Source: Tannerella serpentiformis (GTDB taxonomy: Bacteria > Bacteroidota > Bacteroidia > Bacteroidales > Tannerellaceae). Taken from it: a DNA stretch of 64,000 bases. Made by a program: the position numbers and the translations under genes. Positions 17,139 through 26,384 of this stretch are shown here, piece by piece. The notes beneath the pieces were generated by a model. The model was not told the DNA's origin. It saw only the letters and a list, made by a program, of their open reading frames with translations, and did not search any database. Location of the stretch: the NCBI RefSeq assembly GCF_003033925.1, contig NZ_CP028365.1, forward strand, positions 2,542,001-2,606,000, written 5' to 3'. Positions within the stretch are counted from its first letter, which is position 1. Each line of letters starts with the position of its first letter.

Positions 17139-18295
17139 AGTTTCGGAAACGTGACGGGATCGGTCGCCGCACCCTTTCCGCCGCGGATGGGCACGGACTT
17201 GCTCTTGACCTCGATGCCTCCGTTCTTGCCATTCTCGCTGTAACGGATGATGACGTAGCCCGGGCGTTTGGGATCGACTTCGACGGGCTTCAGCCCCGTC
17301 TTCCACTGGTCGCAATGGGTGGGGAAGCTCTCTACCGCCTCGATCCAGCGACCGTTTTGCAGCGTCCAGACGTGATAGTCGGCCCAGCAGCCATTGAACC
17401 AAATGGGCAGTAGACCGACCTCGTCGGCGCCGTCACCGTTCAGATCGCCGAGGTTATCGGGCGTGCCGTCGATGCAATGGCGAACCTTGATGGGGGGGAT
17501 GAAGGGGTTGAGGAAGCGGATCGTGCCGTCGCAGCCGCCGAGGCAGCCGGCGTCCTCGTCATCCGTTTTCGCGAACACAGGCGGCTCGAGCCAGACGTAG
17601 CCTTTCGTACCCGTGCCGTTGAAGTCGCCCTCGTTCATGCCGCTACCGCGTGCGCTGCCCGTTTCGCTCTTCTTGCGATTGTAGTCGGTGGCGCCGTCGC
17701 CCTCGGCCGTGATCCGCCAGCCGTTGGGCTTGCGCATCATGACGAGGTAGGAGGGATATTCGAAAAAGCCATCGTTTTGCTTGACGCGTTTGATGAAGGA
17801 GCAGCGATAGGTGACCTGATTAATGGAGTCGTAGACGATCTCGCCGACTAACGTTTGGGCGTATCCGGGATGACTCTCCATGTAGGCCCGTTTGTCATTG
17901 ATGCACTCGTCGGGTGTGGTGCGGCCGCCGTAATAGAGCACCTCGGTGTCGTGATAGAGCTGCTTCAGGCGGTCGACGGTGGCCGGAGTCAGGGCAGCGT
18001 TCCATTGCTCGACCACTTTGCGCAGCTGGGCCTTGGTGCGAAAGTCACCGTCCTGTATGGCCTCTTTGATGGGCAGCACGGCCGACGAATCCTTGAGGAA
18101 GACGCTATCGCTTGTCGCTGTGATGGGCGCTAAGGCGGAGGTATCGTTAGCGGCGGCCACGAGTGCCACCGTTTGCGCAGAGTCTGTCAAGGTGATGTTG
18201 TCTTGCGCTCGGGCTGCCGGAGTGGCTATCCAGAGCAGTCCGGCCAGTGCGCCGTACATAGCCCTCTTGCTGAAGGCTTTCATTCGTTCATTCAT
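17135..18295 (-). CDS. Secreted protein of unknown function with Ca-binding-like loop
   Basis: A 386-aa protein with a signal peptide (MKAFSKRAMYGALAGLLWIATPAARAQ after an optional MNER). The central part has repeated Asp/Gly loops, GDFNGTGTKGYVW and GDLNGDGADEVGLLP, which resemble the Ca-binding turns of FG-GAP/VCBS repeats. Four cysteines lie near DAGCLGGCDGT and HCDQW. It overlaps menA by 4 bp but has no obvious link to menaquinone. I do not recognise the family. A second start at 18283 (MKAFSK) is equally possible. Confidence 0.6.
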   Translation of the reverse strand: MNERMKAFSKRAMYGALAGLLWIATPAARAQDNITLTDSAQTVALVAAANDTSALAPITATSDSVFLKDSSAVLPIKEAIQDGDFRTKAQLRKVVEQWNAALTPATVDRLKQLYHDTEVLYYGGRTTPDECINDKRAYMESHPGYAQTLVGEIVYDSINQVTYRCSFIKRVKQNDGFFEYPSYLVMMRKPNGWRITAEGDGATDYNRKKSETGSARGSGMNEGDFNGTGTKGYVWLEPPVFAKTDDEDAGCLGGCDGTIRFLNPFIPPIKVRHCIDGTPDNLGDLNGDGADEVGLLPIWFNGCWADYHVWTLQNGRWIEAVESFPTHCDQWKTGLKPVEVDPKRPGYVIIRYSENGKNGGIEVKSKSVPIRGGKGAATDPVTFPKL

Positions 18296-18371
18296 TGTTC
18301 TCTGTTGAAAAGTGGTGAATACTATGGATTACATATAGATAAGCTGAATACGTTCGAAGCTCACGCCCGGC

Positions 18372-18520
18372 GAGTTTCCGCTTCCGTGACCAAAAACGAA
18401 GATCATCCTCGACAAATTTCCGGCCATTCGTGTGGGGACGTATGGCATACGCCCCACGAATCGCCTTATCAGCAACCGAATGATCCGAAAAATCGACGTG
18501 TCTCCGCTTCCGAGACTCCA
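18372..18520. repeat. Short dyad array, 63-bp spacing
   Basis: The gap 18296-18542 contains three dyads with centres 63 bp apart (1.5 x 42): a degenerate GTTTC..GTGAC at 18382, GGGGACGTATGGCATACGCCCC at 18445 and GTCTC-N7-GAGAC at 18508. The two outer ones share TCCGCTTCCG and are exactly 126 bp apart. Confidence 0.6.
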
Positions 18521-18542
18521 AATGAAGCAGCTCCTCCATCGG

Positions 18543-20777
18543 TCATCGCTTGTGTTTGGCCACGTAGAGCTGGAAGTAGCCGCATTCGCGGATCACATCC
18601 CGGTAGTACTGCGTGTTCGCGTAACGCATCAGCTCGCCAAAGCCGTCACGATCGAGCCAATTGGGAGAGTTGCTCTGATTCATATACCTCTGATTGTCAC
18701 AGAGGGCGCGTCCTCGGATCGGCCCCAAGTAGCAGTCGTTGCGATCGCATTTGATGGACAGAAAAACGGCTTTCGCGCGCTGTTCATCGGTCGTGGCGGC
18801 CTTCAACGCCATGCGGTAATACTTTTTCGCGGCGGGGCTGGTCATGACCATCTCTTGGGCATAGCAGGGGACGAGCTCGAAGATGGAAGCGTTCAGCAAC
18901 GGGACGCGCCAAATGTCGCTTGTGCCGTAAAACGACATGTTGTAGAAGGCATTCCCGACCAGTAAGCTGTTGTTATACACCTCCTCACCGCGCGCAATCT
19001 TGGCTTCGCCCTCCCGCATCTTTTGGATAAGCGTGATCGGCGTGTATTTCACCTTCGCTTCCTTAATATGCTTGCGGGTATGGGCGTCTAAGGGATCGAG
19101 GATGTAGTCGTTAAAGGGATTCGTGTAGATTTCCGTCATCCCCTGCTTGCCCGCTTTCTTCATCAGCGCCTCGGCCTCGATCAATTGATCGGCGTGAAGG
19201 GCTTGAAGGGCCTTGTAGAAGTAAAACTCCTCCGCCGTATACGGATACATGTCGACGATGAGCTTCTCCATCGGTGTGCGCGGGTTTTCGAGCACGGCGA
19301 TCAGCTTGTCCACCACGCCGGGCTGAGCAATCTTCTCGCTGCTATGATCCAGCATCTCTGCCAGCTCGGGCCGACCGGCCTTGGCGTAGAGCGTGGACAG
19401 ATAGGTGGCGCTTTGTGTGATGGCCGTCTTATAACGCATGCCACCTTCCCCATATTCCGGATAGCTGTTCTGCTTGTAAAGCCATCGGAGCTCCTCCGTG
19501 AGGCGCTCTACGTTGTCGCCTTTCACCTCCGTGATCCGACTCAGGGCGTTGACGAGGCGCAGTAAGCGCAGCTGATCGGCCGCTTCTTTGTTGCCGGCCT
19601 TCATTTGTCCTGCGGCCTTATCGTAGAGCGAATTAGCGCCATCGTAGTCGCCCGACCAAGACGTGATGTAGCCCGCCGCCGCATACCAGAGGAACGGGTT
19701 TTCCGTCTTCTCCTCCGTTGCGATTCGCCGGATCAAATCGAACGTTTCCCGCGGTATTTCCTTCATGCGGTTGGCCTTCGGATCGGCATCTTCCGTCGGT
19801 GGGCCGATCAGCGACCCTCGGCAATCCTCATTCTCGTTGATGAAGCGGATCACGAGCAGGCTAAGCAGCGGATCCTTAGGGCGGATCTGATAGATGGATC
19901 GGATGGCCCGGTCGTTATCGCCTGTCCGGAATGCCAGCAGGGCCCAGAGAGCCGTTTTTTGCTCGGGCGAGGCTGCGCGGAGGCATTGCTCCCATTGTTT
20001 TTCGTCTTGCAGCGTAAGCGACGTGGCAGCGACCGGTCGCATGGCTGGTACGTGGTTAAATACCTCTGCGTAAAGCAAATTCGCGTTGCAAAAGTCCTTC
20101 ACCTCGATGTAGAAGCCCGCGCGATAGCCAAGGGCACGATAATAAAGCGTATTGCGCGGCATATTCGGCTCAACTTCGCCGAAAAAACGTTCAAATGCAT
20201 CCCGATTCCCAGCGTAAAAGAGCGCCTTAAGTGCCTGGAAAGCATAGCGATTCTTGAGGAAGGCATCCGTCTGCGTTTTGTAGCCCTGAATGACTTCCTG
20301 TGTCAGATCAGCGGGCACCTTCCGGGGCGCTTCTGGCTTATTGTTGCTGTAAAACGACCACGGATCGATCGGTGTACAGGCATAGTCGTCTACCTGGTGG
20401 GCTAAGCGTACGAAGCGCTCGAAGGCTTTCACCTTCGGATTCGAGGAGTTAGCGATGGCCGCGACCTTTTTGCCCTCGAGCATGAAGGCTGCAATCTGTT
20501 CCCGAGTGAGTTTCCCATCCAAAAAGTCATACCAATCGTTAGTTACCTCCTCGTTGAATCGGCGGGGATGCTGGTCATCGTGTCCGTTGTAAAACGTCGT
20601 GTTGGGGTCATAAAAGAGGGGCCGATAGGCCGCCGCATCCCTCATCATCAGCTCCGGGCTGAAGTTCGACGGCGGGTCGAAGTCCATGTAAAAGCATGCC
20701 CAAGCCAGACCCGTCGAGATGAGTATAGCGCTAAAAACAGCGCACCACGTCCTTAAAGAAATTCGTTTCGCTTTCAT
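18543..20777 (-). CDS. Large exported protein of unknown function, helical-repeat-like
   Basis: A 744-aa protein with an N-terminal hydrophobic export segment (CAVFSAILISTGLAWAC); the Cys following it could make it a lipoprotein, though the lipobox is poor. The rest is helix-rich with many Ala/Leu/Tyr heptads (for example AAGYITSWSGDYDGANSLYD and ATYLSTLYAKAGRPELAEML), suggesting TPR-like repeats. It overlaps the end of the upstream lipoprotein gene by 47 bp. No later Met would keep the export signal, so the overlap looks genuine. I do not recognise the family. The downstream gap holds a small dyad array. Confidence 0.65.
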   Translation of the reverse strand: MKAKRISLRTWCAVFSAILISTGLAWACFYMDFDPPSNFSPELMMRDAAAYRPLFYDPNTTFYNGHDDQHPRRFNEEVTNDWYDFLDGKLTREQIAAFMLEGKKVAAIANSSNPKVKAFERFVRLAHQVDDYACTPIDPWSFYSNNKPEAPRKVPADLTQEVIQGYKTQTDAFLKNRYAFQALKALFYAGNRDAFERFFGEVEPNMPRNTLYYRALGYRAGFYIEVKDFCNANLLYAEVFNHVPAMRPVAATSLTLQDEKQWEQCLRAASPEQKTALWALLAFRTGDNDRAIRSIYQIRPKDPLLSLLVIRFINENEDCRGSLIGPPTEDADPKANRMKEIPRETFDLIRRIATEEKTENPFLWYAAAGYITSWSGDYDGANSLYDKAAGQMKAGNKEAADQLRLLRLVNALSRITEVKGDNVERLTEELRWLYKQNSYPEYGEGGMRYKTAITQSATYLSTLYAKAGRPELAEMLDHSSEKIAQPGVVDKLIAVLENPRTPMEKLIVDMYPYTAEEFYFYKALQALHADQLIEAEALMKKAGKQGMTEIYTNPFNDYILDPLDAHTRKHIKEAKVKYTPITLIQKMREGEAKIARGEEVYNNSLLVGNAFYNMSFYGTSDIWRVPLLNASIFELVPCYAQEMVMTSPAAKKYYRMALKAATTDEQRAKAVFLSIKCDRNDCYLGPIRGRALCDNQRYMNQSNSPNWLDRDGFGELMRYANTQYYRDVIRECGYFQLYVAKHKR

Positions 20778-21777
20778 AGTTCGTTATGTATTTATTGAAA
20801 TGATGCTCATCCAAGTCAAAAAAGATAACCTCGCGAGGCCGTGCCGACATATGCCGACTCAGATCGCGCGCCATTTCTAATAAGTCTTTCGATGTCACTT
20901 CCTCTATCCTCACTTCATCGCCCGTGCGGTAGTAACGTCCGCCTTTGATCAGGGAATGTTTGACCGTGATGAGGTTCGAACCGCGTGAGACAAGAAAATT
21001 CGTGTCTTGCTCAAAATCAGCGCGGTGGATACGATTGATCAACTCGGTCACGCGACCCTCGCTGAGGTGTACGCCCCAGGCATAAATGGGCAGTGCGACG
21101 TCCATCGGCAGGGGGTAAACCTTGAGGCTGCCGAGGTAGCGCTTGGCAATCTTGCGGTCATAGATCGAATTGACCGTATCCGTCTCCACGGAGCCCATGT
21201 TATAGTACATCAGAACGCCGCGATCGACCCCAGGGATGCGCGTAATGGTGTGATGCTTAGCTTGGTGCAGACGGATCGTGGCCGAAAGGTTGCGAAAGCC
21301 GCCGTGCCGCTTCAAGGTGTCGATGAATAGCATAAACCGGTCGCGGCTGCCGGTCGACCAGTCGCAATCGATCTGCACCTCGTCGGGTTCGGGCAGACCC
21401 ACCGCCCGGTTGATCCGTCGGATGTAGGCAGCGATGTTCGCAGCCAGTGTGTCGACGTTTGTCTCGCGGCGGAGCATGACGCGGTTGGTGATGAAGACCA
21501 CGGGCGTGACACGGATGCCCTTCGGCGGCAGGCTGCGAAAACGAACCGGGGCCTCGGGCACGATCGCACCGCTGGCGGGATCTATTTTGACGTCGAAATA
21601 GCGGATATACAGGTGTTTCACATCGCAATCCTCCAGCACGCGCCGCTCCGTAGGCGTCAGGTCGAACGTCGTCCGCCAGTAATAGAAAGCCACGGCGGGC
21701 GTGTCGTCCCCGCCGCTGGGCTGGCAGGCGATGGCGGCCAGTGTGCAGAGCAGGAAAAGGAGGTATTTTGCGTTCAT
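20731..21777 (-). CDS. Lipoprotein of unknown function
   Basis: A 348-aa protein with a clear lipobox, LLCTLAAIACQ (Cys18), so it is expected at the cell envelope. The body has VAFYYWRTTFDLTPTERRVL, DEVQIDCDWSTGSRDRF, LSATIRLHQAKH and GVLMYYNMGS; this strand-helix pattern with conserved acidic strand ends suggests a TIM-barrel-like glycosidase fold, but that is only an impression. It is the first gene of a four-gene unit (this gene, the 744-aa protein, the 386-aa protein, menA). A TATCTTTG promoter box is just upstream. Confidence 0.65.
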   Translation of the reverse strand: MNAKYLLFLLCTLAAIACQPSGGDDTPAVAFYYWRTTFDLTPTERRVLEDCDVKHLYIRYFDVKIDPASGAIVPEAPVRFRSLPPKGIRVTPVVFITNRVMLRRETNVDTLAANIAAYIRRINRAVGLPEPDEVQIDCDWSTGSRDRFMLFIDTLKRHGGFRNLSATIRLHQAKHHTITRIPGVDRGVLMYYNMGSVETDTVNSIYDRKIAKRYLGSLKVYPLPMDVALPIYAWGVHLSEGRVTELINRIHRADFEQDTNFLVSRGSNLITVKHSLIKGGRYYRTGDEVRIEEVTSKDLLEMARDLSRHMSARPREVIFFDLDEHHFNKYITNYESETNFFKDVVRCF

Positions 21778-21814
21778 CGATCGAGGGTGGAGGTCGTTTG
21801 TCCCTTCAGCGCAA

Positions 21815-21822
21815 CAAAGATA
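21815..21822 (-). promoter_or_regulatory. -7 promoter box of the lipoprotein-menA unit
   Basis: Minus strand TATCTTTG, a perfect TAnnTTTG match, followed by TTGCGC. It is 38 bp before the start at 21777. Confidence 0.6.
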
Positions 21823-21846
21823 AATAAAATGAAGCGGAGCCGTGGA

Positions 21847-22632
21847 TTATACAGGATTGTCCGCATCCGTGGGCACCGATTTTTGTCTACGTCTGGCCCG
21901 CCGTTGGGCCAAGCTCTTCTTGTAAGTCATGCGGGCGTGCGCCGTGTGCTCGTTCAGATGGCGGACCAGTTCGGCGATGGCTTCACGGTCGATCGGCGGA
22001 ACATTATTTTTGTAAGCATATTGTAATTGGAGGATCACCTCATGGTAAACCTCGTCCGTTTTAGGTCGGATTTGCGTCATCGAAGGCCGTTTTCGCCTTA
22101 CGCGCAGGTTGCTCCGCTCACGCTGTAGCCGACTCGCGTCCTCGTTAGCCTGCTTCAGCAGCCCCACAGCCTCGTCGAGGCCGAGCCGCGTAATCATGGC
22201 CTCCGGTTCAGGCTTTTTGAGGTCATTCAGCAGTGAATCGATACGCGCCGGTTTGCGTCCGATGCCTTCCGACTGTATCCGTTTTTTGTCGTGAGTCAAA
22301 ACGTACAAATGCTGCGCATCCTCGGCCACCTCCTGACGCGGCGAAAGGCGCATAATACGTATCACGCCCAAAATGAAAGACAGCAGACGGTCACATTCCG
22401 CATCCTTTTTCAGGATCGCTTTCGTTTCATTCTCCTCGCCAGACACCTCCTTCAGCATCTCAAACTCCTCATCGACACACGCCCGATACTCCTCGACCAT
22501 CGTCTGCGGCACACCGATCTTCTCTCCATCAGCCGCGCCGATACGCTCGCACACCTTATCATGGAACCAAGTATGCAGCGAATTATCCAGCCGATACTGC
22601 CCCAGTTTCTCAATTTCAATCACACGTTTCAT
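21847..22632 (-). CDS. DUF6261 family protein, copy 1
   Basis: A 261-aa basic, helix-rich protein starting MKRVIEIEKLGQYRLDNSLH. It shares LDNSLH..FH at the N-terminus and YKKSLAQRRARRRQKS at the C-terminus with the protein encoded at 35756-36793 (LDNSLHSKFH and YNQSVAQRRAAAEKKK), so the two are paralogues. It matches what I know of DUF6261, a Bacteroidetes family without assigned function. The start at 22632 is preferred because the upstream in-frame extension is translated repeat DNA. Its 5' side opens onto 3.7 kb of dyad repeats. Confidence 0.75.
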   Translation of the reverse strand: MKRVIEIEKLGQYRLDNSLHTWFHDKVCERIGAADGEKIGVPQTMVEEYRACVDEEFEMLKEVSGEENETKAILKKDAECDRLLSFILGVIRIMRLSPRQEVAEDAQHLYVLTHDKKRIQSEGIGRKPARIDSLLNDLKKPEPEAMITRLGLDEAVGLLKQANEDASRLQRERSNLRVRRKRPSMTQIRPKTDEVYHEVILQLQYAYKNNVPPIDREAIAELVRHLNEHTAHARMTYKKSLAQRRARRRQKSVPTDADNPV

Positions 22633-22639
22633 TCGATCA

Positions 22640-23240
22640 TCATCACAAAAAACATCACCATAAAATACATAAAACACATCCCCGCCAAGTCTACCCTTCC
22701 CCGCCCGACGGCGAGCAAAGAAACTGCCCCCTTTTCGTCCGTCAGGGTAGGGGCGTATCGCATACGCCCCCATAGTTTCCTTGAGAAATAGCGAGTGGAC
22801 ATATCAACCCACCCGCTCCTCATCGTGTAAAAATATCTATGCCTAAACATCTTCAATTTTCATCTTCTCAACAAATAAAAGAACCCTATTCTCGCCTAGA
22901 CACCCATTCCCCGACCGACGACGGACAAAGAAAACGCCCCCAGCGGGGGCTTGACTTTCTTTTGTCTCCTTTTCTTGTGTCAAGACAAGAAAAGGAGAAA
23001 GAGACAGAAGAAAAACGTTCCCAACTTTCATCTTCCCAACGATTTAGAGAAGCCCATCCCCGCCAAGTCTACCCTTCTCCGCCCACCGACGAACAAAGAA
23101 AATGCCCCCTGTGGGGGCTTGACTTTCTTTTGTCTCCTTTTCTTGTGTCAAGACAAGAAAAGGAGAAAGAGACAGAAGAAAAACGTTCCCAATTTTCATC
23201 TTCCCAACGATTCAGAGAAGCCAATCCTTATCAAGATTAC
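22640..23240. repeat. Inverted partner of the 24.4-26.2 kb repeat block
   Basis: Contains GGGGCGTATCGCATACGCCCC (centre 22760) and two direct copies of an about 168-bp unit (4 x 42), each with CGGGGG or GTGGGGG, CTTGACTTTCTTTTG and a hairpin CTCCTTTTCTTGT-N6-ACAAGAAAAGGAG (about 22950-23000 and 23118-23170). Phrases such as AACATCTTCAATTTTCATCTT are the reverse complement of those in 24.4-26.2 kb, so the two blocks face each other across the 23.4-24.3 kb arrays. Confidence 0.8.
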
Positions 23241-23391
23241 CCTTCCCCGTGTCTCATCGCAGGCTATTCTTATCAAATATTCCAATCCCCGACCATCCGG
23301 GATACCCATTTTAGGTCGGTTTTTCAATCCAAACGCCTCCGCGTAGATCATACCCGACAAGATTTCCAATCCCCGAGCCCCACAAAGGTAA

Positions 23392-23952
23392 AAACCCGAC
23401 GCAAATCATGATCTCCCACTATGAAAGATCACAATCTGCGTTGCAGATCTATATCTCCCGATAGGAAAGAATCTCATCCGCATTGCAAATGTAATCTTCT
23501 CGACCCAATAGAAGCATATCCGCATTGCAAAATCTATACTCATGGCTCAAAAGAAGATCTTATGCGTTGCATATAGTCTGCTTTTATTCCGGGAAGATAT
23601 AATCTGCGCTGCATATTCTTTTCCTACGGGTAAAAAAGATACTACATGCCGTGCATATACGGTTCTATTGCAGTAGGAGCATAGCCGACGCATTGCATAT
23701 CGATAGCTATCGGTATGATGGTATATAATCTGCAATGCAGATAGAATCTCCCTGATTCGTGAAGATCATATATGCGTTGCATGTCATCTTCTTTTGTTCC
23801 GTGAATATTTAATCTGCAATACATATGCTCTTCTTTCATATTCGAATGATTCAATATGCGTTGCATATCTACTTATTTTATTGCGGGAGATTGCTTTGTG
23901 CAGCGCATAATCTCTTCTTTTATACGAGAAGAAACGTATATGCGTCGGGATT
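23392..23952. repeat. Phased dyad array: TGC-N3-GCA every 42 bp, unrelated spacers
   Basis: Dyads of about 15 bp (best copies ATCTGC-GTT-GCAGAT and ATATGC-GTT-GCATAT) have centres at 23441, 23483, 23525, 23567, 23609, 23651, 23693, 23735, 23777, 23819, 23861 and 23903. Half sites lie at 23399 and 23945. All thirteen steps are exactly 42 bp. The 27-bp spacers show no shared sequence beyond a loose pyrimidine-then-purine trend (TTCT..AGAA). No ORF, promoter or hairpin terminator is present. Confidence 0.95.
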
Positions 23953-24016
23953 TATCTTCCTAATTGCCCAGGGATAGCTTGCCCCGATGGGTTTAGGGAT
24001 CATTTTTTGTCGGTGA

Positions 24017-24350
24017 ATCGAAATCGTGGCGATTTTTCGTCCGTCAGGGTAGGGGCGTATGGCATACGCCCTACGAATGAACATATCAGAGGCTGAATGA
24101 ATCAAAATCGTGACGATTTTTCGTCCGTCAGGATAGGGGCGTATGGCATACGCCCTACGAATGAACATATTAGAGGCTGAATGAATCGAAATCGTGACGT
24201 CTTTTCGTCCGCCAGAGTAGGGGTGTATTGCATACGCCCTACGAATAAACATATCAGAGGCCGAACGAATCAAAATCGTGGCGATTTTTCGTCCGTCAGG
24301 GTAGGGGCGTATTGCATACGCCCCACGAATGAACATATTGGAGGCCGAAT
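24017..24350. repeat. 84-bp tandem repeat with GGGCGTAT..ATACGCCC dyad, 4 copies
   Basis: Dyad centres at 24062, 24146, 24230 and 24314, each 84 bp (2 x 42) apart. Each unit also holds TCGTCCGTCAGGGTA, ACGAATGAACATAT and a second dyad such as AAAATCG-TGA-CGATTTT. Confidence 0.9.
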
Positions 24351-24359
24351 GAATCGAAA

Positions 24360-26200
24360 TTATGACGTTTTCTTTGTTCGCCGTCGCTCGGGGAAGGGAT
24401 GTCTTGGCGGGAGTGGTCTTCTTTTATTTGTTGGGAAGATGAAAATTGTAGATGTTTAGGTATAGATATTTTCATATAACGAGGAACAGGCTGATCGATA
24501 TGTTCGCTCGCTGTTTTCTGATGGAACTATGGGGGCGTATGCAATACGCCCCTACTCTGACGGACGAAAAGGGGGCGTGTTTTTTGTTCGCCGTCGGTCG
24601 GGGAAGGGGTGGCTTGGCGGGGGCGGGCTTCTCTGAATCGTTGGATATAGTGAAGTTGAGAGCGTTTTCCTTATGTCTCTTTCTCCTTTTCTTGTCTTGA
24701 CACAAGAAAAGGAGGCAAAAGAAAGTCACGCCCCCGCAGGGGGCGTGTTTTTTGTTCGTTGTTGGTCGGGGAAGGTGTGTTTTGGCGGGAATGGACTTCT
24801 TTTATTTGTTGGGAAGATGAAAATTGTAGATGTTTAGGTGTAGATATTTTCATATAACGAGGGACGGGCGGATCAATATGTTCCCCCGCTACTTTTTGAT
24901 GGAACTATGGGGGCGTATGCGATACGCCCCTATCCTGACGCACGAAAAGGGGGCGTGTTTTTTGTTCGCTGTCGGTCGGGGAAGGGATGGCTTGGCGGGG
25001 ACGGGCTTCTTTTATTTGTTGGGAAGATGAAGATTGGAGGTGTTTTTCTTACACCTCTTCCTCCTTTTCTTGTCTTGACACAAGAAAAGGAGACAAAAGA
25101 AAGTCAAGCCCCCGCAGGGGGCGTGTTTTTTGTCCGTTGTCGGTCGGGGAAGGGGTGGCTTGGCGGGGATGGGATTCTCTAATTCTTTGGGATTAGGAAG
25201 ATTGGAGGTTTTTGGGTGCAGATATTTTTACGTAACAGGGGACGGGCGGATCAATATGTCCCCCGCTATTTTTTGATGGAACTATGGGGGCGTATGCCAT
25301 ACGCCCCTACCCTGACGGACAAAAAGGGGGCGTGTTTTTTGTCCGCCGTTGGTCGGGGAAGGGGTGTCTTGGCGGGGGCGGGCTTCTTTTATTTGTTGGG
25401 AAGATGAAGATTGGAGGTGTTTTTCTTGCGCCTCTTTCTCCTTTTCTTGTCTTGACTGGGGGAAAGGAGACAAAAGAAAGTCAAGCCCCCGCAGGGGGCA
25501 TTTTCTTTGTCCGTTGTTGGTCGGGGAAGGGGTGGCTTGGCGGGAATGGACTTCTTTTATTTGTTGGGAAGATGAAAATTGGAGATGTTTGGGTACAGAT
25601 ATTTTTACGTGACAGGGAACGGGCGGATCAATATGTCCGCTCGCTATTTCTCAAATAAACTATGGGGGCGTATGCGATACGCCCCTACCCTGACGGACGA
25701 AAAGGGGGCGTGTTTTTTGTTCGTTGTCGGTTGAGGAAGGGGTCTTCTGGCGGGGATGGGCTTCTTTTATTTGTTGGGAGGATGAAAATTGGAGGTGTTT
25801 GGGTGCAGATATTTTTACGTGACAGGGGACGGGCGGATCAATATGTCCGCCTGCTATTTTTTGATGGAACTATGGGGGCGTATGCAATACGCCACTACCC
25901 TGACGGACGAAAAGGGGGCGTGTTTTTTGTCCGCCGTCGGTCGGGGAAGGAGTGTCTTGGCGGGGGCGGGCTTCTCTGAATCGTTGGGAAGATGAAAATT
26001 GGAGGTGTTTGGGTGCAGATATTTTTACGTGACGAGGAACGGGCAGATTGATATGTTCGCTCGCTGTTTTCTGATGGAACTATGGGGGCGTATGCCATAC
26101 GCCCCTACCCTGACGGATGAAAGGGGGGCGTTTTCGTTGTTCGCCTTCGGTTGGGGAAGGGGTGGCTTGGCGGGTGTGGGCTTCTTTTATCTATAGATAT
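24360..26200. repeat. Long modular repeats, 378- and 210-bp units
   Basis: The dyad GGGGCGTATG-N-ATACGCCCC has centres at 24542, 24920, 25297, 25675, 25885 and 26095: steps of 378, 377, 378, 210 and 210 bp, i.e. nine or five times 42. The common body has CTGACGGACGAAAA, GGGGGCGTGTTTTTTG, GGTCGGGGAAGGGG, TTGTTGGGAAGATGAAAATT and GGGCGGATCAATATGT. The longer units also hold an inverted copy of the CCTTTTCTTG hairpin element. Apparent ORFs across the block repeat the same peptides in all frames and are not genes. Confidence 0.9.
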
Positions 26201-26384
26201 TGTACGGAAAGGCATACGAGGGCTTGGGGATGTGGGGCGTGATTGAAAATAAATCGAGGATGATGTTCGGTTTTTCGCGAATTGGGTACACTTTTGCGGC
26301 CCTTTGTATGGGGGGATCGTTGCGATCTCCCCTTTCTCCGATTCTCCCTTTCCTTCTCCTCCTGACTTACTGATTAACGGTCTC

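Noticed and set aside
23392-23952. CRISPR array
   Set aside because: Regular repeats with unique spacers, but the repeat is only about 15 bp and poorly conserved outside the dyad, the spacers are 27 bp, no leader or cas gene is present, and the same geometry recurs in many places with other repeats.
22640-26300. Insertion sequence or transposon
   Set aside because: Repeats are extensive, but there is no transposase-like frame, no paired terminal inverted repeats with target duplication, and unit ends follow the 42-bp lattice.
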